Positions 34,585 through 43,667 are shown, counted from the stretch's first letter. The stretch is DNA of 64,000 bases from Tardiphaga sp. P9-11 (GCF_008329525.1 NZ_NPKQ01000002.1:992001-1056000); one strand, 5' to 3'. A program made the numbers and translations. The notes: generated from the letters alone by a model not told the origin.

Positions 34585-35715
34585 TCAGATCCCGATCGTT
34601 GCGAAGAAGATCGCGAACACGCCGTCCATCACGATCACGAAGAAGATTCCCTTCACCACCGACGACGTGGTGTGCTGACCGAGCGACTCGGCACTGCCCT
34701 GGACGGCCAGGCCTTCGACGCAGGCGACAATGCCGATCACCATCGCCATCACGGGGGCCTTCACCATGCCGACGATGAAGTGGTTGATCGAAATCGCCTC
34801 GCGCAGGCGCGACAGGAACGACGACGGGTCGACGCCGCCATAGAGCCAGGCGACCAGACCACCGCCATAGAGCGCAGCCATCGCGCCGAGGAATGCGAGA
34901 ATGGGCAGCGCCAGCACCAGCGCCACCATACGTGGCAGGATCAGAACTTCGATAGCATCGAAGCCCATGGTGCGGAGCGCGTCGATCTCCTCGCGCATCT
35001 TCATGGAACCGAGCTCGGCGGTATAGGCGCTCCCCGAGCGGCCGGCGACCATGATCGCCACCAGCAGCACGCCAAGCTCGCGCAGCACCAGCACGCCGAG
35101 CATGTCGACCACGAAAACGTCCGCGCCGAAGCGGCGGAAATGGAACAGACCCTGCTGGGCAACAATACAGCCGATCAGGAAGGTGATCAGCACCACGATC
35201 GGCACGGCGTTCCAACACACCTGTTGCAAGTGATGTACCACCGAGGTCAGCCGGAACTTCGAAGGATGCCGCCAGACCCGGAACCAGGCAGCGATCACCG
35301 CGCCGATCATGTCGACCAGCGCGACGAGGGTTTCCCCGATGCCATAGATATTGCGGCCGATCCCATCGAGCACAGCGGTCAGGTGGCTGCCGGCCGCCGG
35401 CGGCGCCACGGCCGGCTTTACGCGGCGAACCTCGTCGACAAGGGTCGCGTAATTTGCCGAAAGACCCGCGATCTGCGCCTCATGGCCGCCATTGGTCAGC
35501 GCCCGGCGCAGCCGCTCGATCAGCCAGGCGCCGAACGTGTCCAGCTTGGAGACCTGCGACACGTCGATGAAGATGTTGGGACGGCTGCCGGTCAGCTTCT
35601 CGGCCTCGCCCACGAGCTTTTCCAGGGCCGGCGCAAAGCGCGCGGTCCATGAGCCGGCGGCGCACAGCGCCAAGCCGTCGCCCTTCGCGATCTGTTCCAG
35701 AGTCGGGCCGCTCAA
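34585..35715 (-). CDS. mlaE: MlaE-family permease with N-terminal STAS (MlaB-like) domain
   Basis: A 376-residue fusion. Residues ~1-105 form a STAS domain (PNIFIDVSQVSKLDTFGAWL), doing the job of separate MlaB. Residues ~130-376 are the MlaE permease with five or six membrane helices and the family motifs GIGRNIYGIGE and AELGSMKMREEIDALRTMG. The start codon is TTG 35715 with a GGGAG site; no in-frame ATG is suitable. It is the first gene of the lipid-transport operon. No mlaA or mlaC gene is present here. Confidence 0.9.
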   Translation of the reverse strand: MSGPTLEQIAKGDGLALCAAGSWTARFAPALEKLVGEAEKLTGSRPNIFIDVSQVSKLDTFGAWLIERLRRALTNGGHEAQIAGLSANYATLVDEVRRVKPAVAPPAAGSHLTAVLDGIGRNIYGIGETLVALVDMIGAVIAAWFRVWRHPSKFRLTSVVHHLQQVCWNAVPIVVLITFLIGCIVAQQGLFHFRRFGADVFVVDMLGVLVLRELGVLLVAIMVAGRSGSAYTAELGSMKMREEIDALRTMGFDAIEVLILPRMVALVLALPILAFLGAMAALYGGGLVAWLYGGVDPSSFLSRLREAISINHFIVGMVKAPVMAMVIGIVACVEGLAVQGSAESLGQHTTSSVVKGIFFVIVMDGVFAIFFATIGI

Positions 35716-35812
35716 AACAGGCTCCCGCGGGCGTTCAGTCTGTGCATGAACAAAGTATTAACACGCCCAAATACGTTTCTGAGAAGCCAAGTGAAGCCAA
35801 CACGTTGCTATG

Positions 35813-35828
35813 GTTAATATAGCCTTAA
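35813..35828 (-). promoter_or_regulatory. CtrA-like binding site (TTAA-N7-TTAAC)
   Basis: On the minus strand: TTAA, seven bases (GGCTATA), TTAAC. It lies in the 223-nt divergent region, about 98 nt upstream of the mlaE start and 110 nt upstream of the epimerase start. Confidence 0.5.
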
Positions 35829-35938
35829 TCCGCTTTGTCAGACACCGGCATTGCGTCGCAAACAAGTTCACGGCGATCACGTAAACTTATAGACACGCCA
35901 TAACCCGCCGTTGCCGGCACAGCCCGAAAGACGCCGCA

Positions 35939-36940
35939 TTGCCCTTTTCCGACGCTGCCCCCGCCCAACTGACCGCCCGGATCGAACATTGGCCGATCGC
36001 TGGCGCCTTCACCATCAGCCGCGGCGCCAAGACCGAGGCTGTTGTCGTGGTCGCGGAGATCAGCCGCGGCGGACTGACCGGCCGCGGGGAATGCGTGCCC
36101 TATGCGCGCTATGGCGAGACCCCGGAAGCCACGCTGGCCGCGGTCCTGGCGATGCAGGAGCGATTTGGCGCCGGTCTCGACCGTAACGCCCTCCAATCGG
36201 CCATGCCCGCCAGTGCTGCCCGCAACGCGGTGGATTGCGCCCTGCTCGATCTCGATGCCAAAAGCGAGGGGCTGCGCGTGTGGGACATGCTCAAGCGCCC
36301 TGCGCCCCGCGCCTGCACCACCGCCTATACGATCTCGCTCGGCACGCCAGAGGCTATGGCCTCGGCCACAGCAAAGGCCGCCTACCGGCCGTTGCTGAAA
36401 ATCAAGCTCGGCAGTGACGACGACATCAGCCGCATCAAAGCGGTTCGGAAGGCCGCCCCGGAATCCGAATTGATCGTCGATGCCAATGAGGCGTGGACCC
36501 CGGAAAACCTGAAGGCAAATCTCGACGCTTGTCATAATGCCGGCGTGACGCTGATCGAACAGCCCCTGCCCGCCGGCAAAGACGATGCGCTGATGCATGT
36601 GCACCGGACGATCATGGTCTGCGCCGACGAAAGCGTGCACGGCCTCGCCTCGCTCGACGCACTGCGCGGGCGCTATGATGCGATCAATATCAAGCTCGAC
36701 AAGGCCGGCGGCCTGACTGAAGCGCTGGCGATGGCGGATGCGGCGCGTGCCATGAACCTCGACATCATGGTGGGCTGCATGGTGGCGACGTCGCTGGCGA
36801 TGGCGCCGGCGATGCTGATTGCGCAATATGCGCGCTTCGTCGATCTCGATGGTCCGCTGTTACTAGCCGGCGATCGCGACGACGGCCTGCGCTACGACGA
36901 GAGCACGGTCTATCCGCCCGACGCGGCATTCTGGGGCTGA
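35939..36940 (+). CDS. Dipeptide (L-Ala-D/L-Glu type) epimerase, enolase superfamily
   Basis: A 333-residue enolase-superfamily enzyme of the muconate-lactonizing subgroup. Catalytic Lys is in LLKIKLG (KxK), metal ligands are in VDANEAW, LIEQPLP and CADESV, and the second Lys is in INIKLDKAGG. This set is typical of YcjG/YkfB dipeptide epimerases involved in recycling of murein peptides. It begins with TTG 35939; the next in-frame ATG is ~74 codons later and would remove the capping domain. The 3' end overlaps the convergent MFS gene by 31 nt. Confidence 0.85.
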   Translation: MPFSDAAPAQLTARIEHWPIAGAFTISRGAKTEAVVVVAEISRGGLTGRGECVPYARYGETPEATLAAVLAMQERFGAGLDRNALQSAMPASAARNAVDCALLDLDAKSEGLRVWDMLKRPAPRACTTAYTISLGTPEAMASATAKAAYRPLLKIKLGSDDDISRIKAVRKAAPESELIVDANEAWTPENLKANLDACHNAGVTLIEQPLPAGKDDALMHVHRTIMVCADESVHGLASLDALRGRYDAINIKLDKAGGLTEALAMADAARAMNLDIMVGCMVATSLAMAPAMLIAQYARFVDLDGPLLLAGDRDDGLRYDESTVYPPDAAFWG

Positions 36941-38127
36941 TCGTCCGCAACGCGCGGCGGCTGCGCGGCGCGATGCCGGCCCAGCCATATGACGGTCGCG
37001 CCGGCAAGGCCAAGCACGGCCATCACGTAGTAAACGCCCTCGCCGTAACGAGCATAGATCGCACCTGACAGAACCGCCATGCTGCTCATCACAAGGCCGG
37101 TGCAGGCGGTGACATAACCCTGCGCGCGCGCCATGACGTGCGGCGGCACGTGATGCAGCAACAGGCCCATGGTGCCGAGTTGCGTCAGACCGTAGGTCGC
37201 GCCGTGCAGCAATTGCACAACCACGAGAATCGGGAGCGGAAGCGTTTGCGCGGTCAGCGTCCAGCGGATCAGCGCGCTGATGCCGCCCAGCATCACCAGC
37301 AGCATCGGCGCGAGCGTGAAGCGCGGCGACAATGCAAAAAGAACGATCTCGGCGAGCACGCCAAGCGTCCAAAGCCCCGCGATGGTCAGGCCGTCAAGAC
37401 CTGCCGCCTGCCAGGTGATCGAGGCGAAGGTGTAGTATCCCGCGTGACTTCCCTGGATCAGCGCCGCGGAGATTGCGATCGCCAGGAAGCCGGGATCGCG
37501 CAGCAGTGCACTTGCCTTGGACAGTCTCATGGTATCGCCAACCGGCGCACCCAACGGCTGCAGGCCGAGACTGACGATAGCGGACAGCACCATCGCCGCG
37601 ACGATCACCCAGATCAGATGCTGGCCGTCGAGCCAATTCACGACCATGCCGCAGGCGAGCGCCCCGACGACAAAAGCCACCGAGCCCCATAGCCGCAGCG
37701 GTCCGTAATCGAAACCGAACCGGATGACGCCCTTCAGCGCATAGCCGTCGGTCAGCGCAGTCAGCGGGGTCCAAACCACCGCTGTCAGCGCGAACACCAA
37801 GAGCACGGCAAGCGGCTCGCGTAGCGTGCCCACTGTCGCAAAGCCGATCATGGTGAGGAAGGCACAGACAATCATCGTCTGGCGCAAGGCATGACGCCGC
37901 TCGGCAAAGGCGGTAATGAAAGGCAGCGTCGTGAAACGCGTCATCGATGGCACCGCCAGGATGGCGCCGATCCATGTCGGGTCGATCCCGATCGCCTTCA
38001 ACCAGACTGGGAAGAACGGCAGATAGAAGCCACTAGAGCCGAACACCGTGCCGTAGAACATCGCCAGCCGCAGCGCGAATTTGCGGCGGATTTGCGGGGC
38101 GCTATGGGGAGCGGATTCGGCTATCAT
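36910..38127 (-). CDS. MFS transporter, HcaT/phenylpropionate-permease-like
   Basis: A 405-residue major facilitator with 12 predicted helices. The N-terminus (RLAMFYGTVFGSSGFYLPFF) and the LTDGYALKGVIRFGFDYGPLR segment, with GSVAFVVG next, match the MFS_1-like branch that includes HcaT and LacY relatives. Substrate cannot be assigned. Its 3' end overlaps the epimerase by 31 nt on the other strand. The start is ATG 38127. Confidence 0.82.
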   Translation of the reverse strand: MIAESAPHSAPQIRRKFALRLAMFYGTVFGSSGFYLPFFPVWLKAIGIDPTWIGAILAVPSMTRFTTLPFITAFAERRHALRQTMIVCAFLTMIGFATVGTLREPLAVLLVFALTAVVWTPLTALTDGYALKGVIRFGFDYGPLRLWGSVAFVVGALACGMVVNWLDGQHLIWVIVAAMVLSAIVSLGLQPLGAPVGDTMRLSKASALLRDPGFLAIAISAALIQGSHAGYYTFASITWQAAGLDGLTIAGLWTLGVLAEIVLFALSPRFTLAPMLLVMLGGISALIRWTLTAQTLPLPILVVVQLLHGATYGLTQLGTMGLLLHHVPPHVMARAQGYVTACTGLVMSSMAVLSGAIYARYGEGVYYVMAVLGLAGATVIWLGRHRAAQPPRVADDQPQNAASGG

Positions 38128-38206
38128 GAGGTGAACTGCGATTCGCTACGGGATCGTGGTGATGGTTACATACCGCGCATCCCCTCGCGCGCCACGAGTT
38201 ATCCTG

Positions 38207-39451
38207 ATGGCCGAAGAAGCATTTGCCCTGTCGCCGATCAACGCCCGCCCCACTATACCGGGCGAGGCAGACTATGATGCGATCCGCGAAGCCTTCATGG
38301 AAACCGCGCGCGGTCGCTGGTTTCTCGCCGAATATGCCAAGCGGAACCGCACAGCCGATACCAGCCTGGTGCTTGAGGCCGTTACGCGCCTTGAAGCCAA
38401 CCTCGCCGCCCAGAAACAGGCGCCTGCGCTCAGCCTGGTTGCGGCCCTCGGCGCCATCCGCTCAGCCGTCCGCCAGGCCAAGGCAACCGCCATCGAGGCA
38501 ATGCCGCGCGTCGAGACCGATGAGACACTGACCGGCGCTCGCAACGGCATCCGGATCATTCGCGAAATCGCCTGGACACTGCGCGAATGCGGCGCTGACA
38601 CGCGCATCTGCGACCTGCTCGATACCCAGGTCAAAGCCATCGAGGCTGGCCAGCAGGCGCTCAACGGCAACGGCCGTGAGGACGTGCTGGCGAGCTATGA
38701 CATGCTGATGCAGCGCATCGAGCAGATGGTTGATGGCAGCGCGACGACCGTTGCGCGGGACGAGCCGGCTCACGTTGCTGAAAAACCCGAGCCCGTTGTT
38801 GCCGAGACCCGCGAAGCGTCCGTGACGCCACTGTTCAAGTCGCAAGCCAGCGAAGTATTGGCCGAAACAGTCACGATCTCTCATCATGTTCCACCGACTG
38901 CAATAACGCAGCCGGCTCCGGTAGCGGTTGACGAAGAAGCAGTTGCTGCAGTCACTGAAGCTGTCGCCGAACTCGCTGCGACCATGGCTGAGGAATCGAC
39001 GATCGAGACTTCGGCGTCCATTGCAATGGACGACGTTGTCAGCGCGCCTGACGCGGCTATCGATGCCGAAGAGCATGATCTGGCCGTGCTCGACATGGTC
39101 GCCGCCGAAATGGGGGCACTCGATCTGAGCGAACCGGATGTCGTCGAACCTCAGGCTGCCGAGTCTCAAGTTGTCGCATCTGGGGGGATGCAGGCCGAGG
39201 CTGTCGTCGGACTCGCCGAACCTGAGATCCTCAATTCCGATCTGATGACACTGGCGCAGATCGCCGAGGCCGCGCTGGCACCCGAGCCACCGCCGCCGGA
39301 TCTGGTTCCTCAGATGGAAGCTGCTGCGCCATCGCTTGGTGCAGCCCTGATCGCTGGCGGCGTGATCGCGGATCCGAATGCCCCGGCATCAGACCCGCTG
39401 GCGCCAATCCGCAAGATGACGCAGGCCGAGAAGATCGCGTTCTTCTCGTAG
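38207..39451 (+). CDS. Acidic protein of unknown function, conserved N-terminal domain
   Basis: A 414-residue protein I cannot name. The first ~190 residues look folded and helical, with the strong FMETARGRWFLAEYAKRNR segment at about 30-48 and a helical LEANLAAQKQ region. Residues ~190-390 are Glu/Ala/Val-rich and low complexity, probably disordered. The last ~20 residues (PIRKMTQAEKIAFFS) look conserved, perhaps a binding tail. ATG 38207 is chosen; GTG 38156 is possible but has no homology support. No signal peptide or membrane segment. The gene stands alone. Confidence 0.7.
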   Translation: MAEEAFALSPINARPTIPGEADYDAIREAFMETARGRWFLAEYAKRNRTADTSLVLEAVTRLEANLAAQKQAPALSLVAALGAIRSAVRQAKATAIEAMPRVETDETLTGARNGIRIIREIAWTLRECGADTRICDLLDTQVKAIEAGQQALNGNGREDVLASYDMLMQRIEQMVDGSATTVARDEPAHVAEKPEPVVAETREASVTPLFKSQASEVLAETVTISHHVPPTAITQPAPVAVDEEAVAAVTEAVAELAATMAEESTIETSASIAMDDVVSAPDAAIDAEEHDLAVLDMVAAEMGALDLSEPDVVEPQAAESQVVASGGMQAEAVVGLAEPEILNSDLMTLAQIAEAALAPEPPPPDLVPQMEAAAPSLGAALIAGGVIADPNAPASDPLAPIRKMTQAEKIAFFS

Positions 39452-39466
39452 GCGCTTTAGCCCCGA

Positions 39467-40453
39467 TCAGGCGTTGATGATCCTGGCGTAGAGATCCGCA
39501 TCGACATTGCCGCCCGACAACACGATCGCCACCGTCTTGCCGCGCGCGTCCATGCGCCCCTGCATCAGCGCCGCCAGCGCCACGGCGCCGCCGGGCTCGA
39601 CCACCAGCTTCAAGTCGCGGAACGCAAAAGCCATCGCCTTGCCGACTTCCTCGTCGGTGGCAGTGACGGCCCCCGACAGCAGATACTGATTGACGGCGAA
39701 AGTGATCTCGCCGGGCGTCAGGGCCATCAGCGCGTCGCAGATCGTGCGGCCGGAATTGCCGTGGGCGACGCGCTTGCCCGCGCGCAGAGAGAGCCCATGG
39801 TCGTCAAAGCCCGCAGGCTCCGCGACGATGATCGCCGTCTCGGGAAAGCGCGCCCTGACGGCCGTCGCGATACCGCCGATCAGGCCGCCGCCGGAGGCCT
39901 GTGCAGACACGATATCCGGCACGATGCCCAGCGCGGCCAAGTCCTCCGCGATCTCGCGGCCGACGGTGCCCTGCCCGGCCATGACGAAGACATCGTCATA
40001 GGGCGGCACGACGGTGGCGCCGCTCTTGCCGGCGATGTCGCGCGCGATAGCTTCGCGGTCTTCCTTGTCGCGATCATAGAGCACGACCTCGGCGCCGTAG
40101 CCCCGGGTGCGCTCGACCTTCGAAACCGGCGCATCGGACGGCATTACGATGGTCGCCTTCATGCCGAGGATCTGCGCCGCGGCAGCGACGCCCTGCGCGT
40201 GATTGCCGGAGGAGAATGCGACGACACCGTTGCCGCGCTTGTTCTCGGGAATCGAGGAGATCTTGTTGAAGGCGCCGCGAAACTTGAACGAACCTGTCCG
40301 CTGCAGCACTTCCGGCTTCAGGAAGACCTTCGCGCCGGTCAGCGCATCGAGCGCAGGCGACTGGAGCAACGGCGTGCGCACCGCATAAGGTGCGATGACG
40401 CGCGCAGCGGCATCGATATCGGCGGATGTGATCGGCAGTGGGGTGTTTGTCAT
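39467..40453 (-). CDS. PLP-dependent threonine/serine dehydratase-like enzyme
   Basis: A 328-residue fold-type II PLP enzyme. The PLP lysine is in TGSFKFRGA (about residue 58), the glycine-rich phosphate loop is ASGGGLIGG, and SSGNHAQGVA binds the cofactor. With no C-terminal ACT domain, it resembles catabolic threonine dehydratase, serine racemase or hydroxyaspartate dehydratase. It would deaminate L-threonine or L-serine to a 2-oxoacid. Start at ATG 40453; stop 15 nt from the convergent unknown gene. Confidence 0.85.
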   Translation of the reverse strand: MTNTPLPITSADIDAAARVIAPYAVRTPLLQSPALDALTGAKVFLKPEVLQRTGSFKFRGAFNKISSIPENKRGNGVVAFSSGNHAQGVAAAAQILGMKATIVMPSDAPVSKVERTRGYGAEVVLYDRDKEDREAIARDIAGKSGATVVPPYDDVFVMAGQGTVGREIAEDLAALGIVPDIVSAQASGGGLIGGIATAVRARFPETAIIVAEPAGFDDHGLSLRAGKRVAHGNSGRTICDALMALTPGEITFAVNQYLLSGAVTATDEEVGKAMAFAFRDLKLVVEPGGAVALAALMQGRMDARGKTVAIVLSGGNVDADLYARIINA

Positions 40454-40506
40454 GCGCGCATTTTATCGCGCGGCATAACCGGCGGGCAAGCTATACCAAT
40501 CGCAGA

Positions 40507-41556
40507 TCAGGCAGCAAAACGCGGATGCTTCGCTGCGGACGGCGCATGGGCTGCGATCTCGGCCCGCACGTGGCTGATATTGTTGACGAAAGCACGTGCC
40601 GAGGCCTCCCATGTATGGCCTGCGGCAAAGCTGAGACAATCCTGCGGCGAAATCTCGAGCGCCTTGAGACAGGCCTGCCGCAAGTCATCCGACAACACAC
40701 CGACCGGCGACACGCCGATCACGTCCTTCGGACCCGTTACCGGGAACGCTGCCACCGGCACGCCGCTCGCCAGCGCCTCGAGCAGGACGAGACCATAGGT
40801 GTCGGTCTTGCTTGGAAACACGAAGACATCGGCCGAGGCATAGGCAACGGCCAGTGCCTCGCCCTGCAACGCGCCCGTAAACAACGCCTCGGGATATTTC
40901 GCTTCGAGCGCGGCACGCGCCGGGCCATCGCCGACCACGACCTTGGTACCTGGCAGATCGAGATCGAGAAACGCCTCGAGATTTTTCTCAACGGCGACGC
41001 GGCCAACCGAAAGAAAAATTGGCTTCGGCTTGCCGAGATCGACCTGGCGCGGATGAAACAGATTGGCATCGACGCCGCGCGGCCACAGCACGACATTGCG
41101 GAAGCCGCGGTCACGTAGCTCAGTCGCGAGCGCCGGCGTGGCGGCCATCACTGCGGAACTCGCGCCATGGAAGCGACGCAGGCCGGCCCAAACCCAGGAC
41201 TCCGGGATCGGGAAACGCGCCGAGATATATTCCGGGAAGCGCGTGTGAAAACTGGTGGTGAAGGGAATGTTGCGACGACGGCAATACGCGCGCACGAAAA
41301 ATCCGATCGGGCCTTCTGTCGCGATATGGAGGTTGTCCGGCCTGGCCTCGTCAATCAGTCGCGCGATCTTGCGGCGGCTCGGGATCGCGACGCGCAAATC
41401 AGCGTAGCTCGGCAAACCGACCGTACGAAACGATTCCGGCGTGAGAAAACTCACATCGACGCCAAAGCCCTTCGCCGCCTCCGCCATCATCGTCAGCGTC
41501 CGCACGACACCGTTGACTTGGGGGTGCCAGGCATCGGTAGCGACGAGAATGCGCAT
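40507..41556 (-). CDS. GT4-family glycosyltransferase
   Basis: A 349-residue GT-B glycosyltransferase. The N-terminal DAWHPQVNGVVRTL is typical of the PimB/MgtA-like branch of GT4; the C-terminal donor site shows SVGRVAVEKNLEAFL, VVGDGPARAALE and the E-x7-E motif in DTYGLVLLEALASG. It transfers a sugar from a nucleotide donor, likely to a lipid. It lies 16 nt after a LpxH-like phosphoesterase gene and downstream of pmtA, supporting a membrane-lipid role by inference. ATG 41556 starts at the family MRILVATDAW; its ribosome site is weak. Confidence 0.85.
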   Translation of the reverse strand: MRILVATDAWHPQVNGVVRTLTMMAEAAKGFGVDVSFLTPESFRTVGLPSYADLRVAIPSRRKIARLIDEARPDNLHIATEGPIGFFVRAYCRRRNIPFTTSFHTRFPEYISARFPIPESWVWAGLRRFHGASSAVMAATPALATELRDRGFRNVVLWPRGVDANLFHPRQVDLGKPKPIFLSVGRVAVEKNLEAFLDLDLPGTKVVVGDGPARAALEAKYPEALFTGALQGEALAVAYASADVFVFPSKTDTYGLVLLEALASGVPVAAFPVTGPKDVIGVSPVGVLSDDLRQACLKALEISPQDCLSFAAGHTWEASARAFVNNISHVRAEIAAHAPSAAKHPRFAA

Positions 41557-41572
41557 CAGGTCGCCATCTTTC

Positions 41573-42370
41573 CTAAGCAGCCTTGGCTGCTGCGAGCGTC
41601 GGCACGGAAGCACCGCGACGGACAGGATCGGTCCAGGTGATGATTTCGAAGCGGCCGTCTTCGTGCTCGACCAGCGCCGTGCAGCTCTCGACCCAGTCGC
41701 CGCAATTCATGTAACGGATGCCGTGTTCGTCACGGATGGTCGCATAGTGAATGTGACCGCAGATGACGCCATCGGCCCCGTGGCGCCGCGCCTCGCCGGC
41801 CAACGTCTCTTCGAAGGCGCCGATATAGTTGACCGCGTTCTTCACTTTCAGCTTGGCCCATTGCGACAGCGACCAATAGGGGAAGCCGAACAACTTGCGC
41901 AGCGCATTGACCATGCGATTCATCTGGATCGCGAAATCATAGGCCTTGTCGCCGAGATGAGCGAGCCAACGCGCGTTCTGCACGACGAGGTCGAAAATAT
42001 CGCCGTGAATGACGAGATATTTCTTGCCGTCGGCACCTTCATGGATCGCGGTCTCGACGACGTCGATGCCGCCAAAATGCGTACCGTAATAATTGCGCAG
42101 GAACTCGTCGTGATTGCCGGGGACATAGACGATCTTCGCGCCCTTACGGGCCTTGCGGAGCATCTTCTGGACGAAATCGTTATGGGATTGCGGCCAGTGC
42201 CAGCCGGACTTCAACGCCCAGCCATCGACGATATCGCCAACGAGGTAAATCGTATCGGCATCATGGACGCGGAGAAAATCCAGCAGCCGGTCTGCCTGCG
42301 ATCCGCGGGCGCCGAGGTGGACGTCGGAGATAAACAAGGTGCGAAAGCGCTTTTCGTTGCCTTCACTCAT
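41573..42370 (-). CDS. LpxH-like metallophosphoesterase
   Basis: A 265-residue calcineurin-type phosphoesterase. Metal motifs in order are SDVHLG (Asp, His), VGDIVDGW, PGNHDE, VIHGDIFD and GHIHYA. This matches the UDP-2,3-diacylglucosamine diphosphatase-like family, but many alphaproteobacteria use LpxI or related enzymes for lipid A, so this protein may act on another lipid intermediate. ATG 42370 is chosen with AGAGACG just upstream. It lies in a pmtA-phosphoesterase-GT4 row on the minus strand, with gaps of 56 and 16 nt. Confidence 0.85.
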   Translation of the reverse strand: MSEGNEKRFRTLFISDVHLGARGSQADRLLDFLRVHDADTIYLVGDIVDGWALKSGWHWPQSHNDFVQKMLRKARKGAKIVYVPGNHDEFLRNYYGTHFGGIDVVETAIHEGADGKKYLVIHGDIFDLVVQNARWLAHLGDKAYDFAIQMNRMVNALRKLFGFPYWSLSQWAKLKVKNAVNYIGAFEETLAGEARRHGADGVICGHIHYATIRDEHGIRYMNCGDWVESCTALVEHEDGRFEIITWTDPVRRGASVPTLAAAKAA

Positions 42371-42426
42371 CACGTCTCTTTCCATGTCGAGCAGCTAACT
42401 GATTTGCATGACACGGCGATGACGAT

Positions 42427-43086
42427 TTAGGCCGCCAGTGCCGCCGCGGTTCGTTCGAAAGTTACCAGCGTGTAGATACCGAACGGCGCCACCTTGCGGC
42501 GTTCGACGAGAATGGATTCAGATGTCGACTGCGACCATGCCTGCAGCCGCGCGAAAGGGAATTCCGGGCGCAGGCCAAGCGAGCGGGTCTTGACGGCTGC
42601 CCAGCGCTCGACGGCGGCTGCGAGGCCGGTTTCCGAATACAGATGATTGACGAGAATGATGCGGCCGCCCGGCTTCACCACGCGGTGGCATTCGGACAGC
42701 ACCTGCTCGGGATTCTCGACCAGAGTAATGACGAACTGTGCAACGACGCAGTCGAAGGTGGCGTCCGCAAAGTTCATCGCATGAGCGTCCATCTCCTGGA
42801 CCCCCTTGACCCATGGATAGCGCCCGGTCGCCATCTTGGCGCGCGCCTTGGCGAGCATGGGCGCGCTCAGATCGATACCGGTGATCTCTGTGGTCACATC
42901 GTAGTCATCGAATGACAGACCGGTACCGACGCCGACTTCCAGCACCTTGCCGCCCACGGCACGTGCTGCCGCGGCAGCCGCACGGCGCCCCTTCAGCATC
43001 ACGGGGCCGCACACCGCATCATAGATCGGAGCCCAGCGCGCATAAGCTGTTTCAACAATGGATTTTTCGAGATCCAGCGTCGTCAT
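42427..43086 (-). CDS. pmtA: Phosphatidylethanolamine N-methyltransferase PmtA
   Basis: A 219-residue SAM-dependent methyltransferase. The SAM motif is VLEVGVGTGLSF (about residues 48-59), and the N-terminal YARWAPIYDAVCGPVMLKGR is the signature of the Rhodobacter/Bradyrhizobium-type PmtA. It would methylate phosphatidylethanolamine stepwise to phosphatidylcholine at the inner membrane. It is the first gene of a probable lipid operon with an LpxH-like phosphatase and a glycosyltransferase. Confidence 0.82.
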   Translation of the reverse strand: MTTLDLEKSIVETAYARWAPIYDAVCGPVMLKGRRAAAAAARAVGGKVLEVGVGTGLSFDDYDVTTEITGIDLSAPMLAKARAKMATGRYPWVKGVQEMDAHAMNFADATFDCVVAQFVITLVENPEQVLSECHRVVKPGGRIILVNHLYSETGLAAAVERWAAVKTRSLGLRPEFPFARLQAWSQSTSESILVERRKVAPFGIYTLVTFERTAAALAA

Positions 43087-43667
43087 CAGATGTTCCGTCC
43101 AGCGTGTCCGGAAGAATCGGACAACCCGTTTGCCGTTCGGCTGATATCAAGCGGGGATGACAGATCGACGACATCCGCGGCTAAACGTCCTGCGGCACTG
43201 ACGGGAAAATGAGGCTCAGATATACCTGATCACCCTGTTCCTGTCTGGCGTGGCGGTGGCTCATGTGGTTGGCGCACCTTACTTCTGCACGATGGCCCGA
43301 GCACGAGGGTTCGACTGTCATCACCGTGATCCACTGTTAGCACGCGACGACCATTCGTCCTTGTGCATATGATCGAGGGAATGACGGACACCGGCCCACC
43401 TTTCCAGGTAGTACCCAGCTGCATCAAGCGGCGATACTCCGTGTGGCAAGAGGCTTCACAACACTGTTTCCAGACGCGCCTTCCGTCCTTCCGGCAAGAA
43501 GTCGTCAGACACGTGTCGTTTCTCGGCGCGGCAATCGCCTTTTGTGTCATTGTCAGCGTCAACTTACCGACTTGATCTGAGTCCGGGCCTTTTGTGACTA
43601 CCGTCCGGATATCCGGTGACGCAGATGGGCTGCTCGTTGAACCGTTACTTCGAGAGAGGAGCGCCAT
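43087..43667. other. 581-nt region without a convincing gene
   Basis: It holds the pmtA promoter on one side and the DUF6647 promoter on the other. A 70-codon open frame at 43363-43575 (plus) ends in a hydrophobic VSFLGAAIAFCVIVSV stretch, and a 208-codon frame at 43230-43856 (minus) overlaps the DUF6647 gene. Neither has a good ribosome site or recognisable motif. It may contain a decayed gene. Confidence 0.35.

Noticed and set aside
33767-35218. A 483-codon frame joining mlaF to sequence inside mlaE
   Set aside because: The upstream 213 codons are out of frame with mlaE and have no homology; ATG 34579 gives a normal MlaF.
41573-42370. Assignment of the phosphoesterase as the lipid A enzyme LpxH
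   Set aside because: Motifs fit, but alphaproteobacteria often use other enzymes for that step, and the gene sits with pmtA and a glycosyltransferase, so the symbol was withheld.
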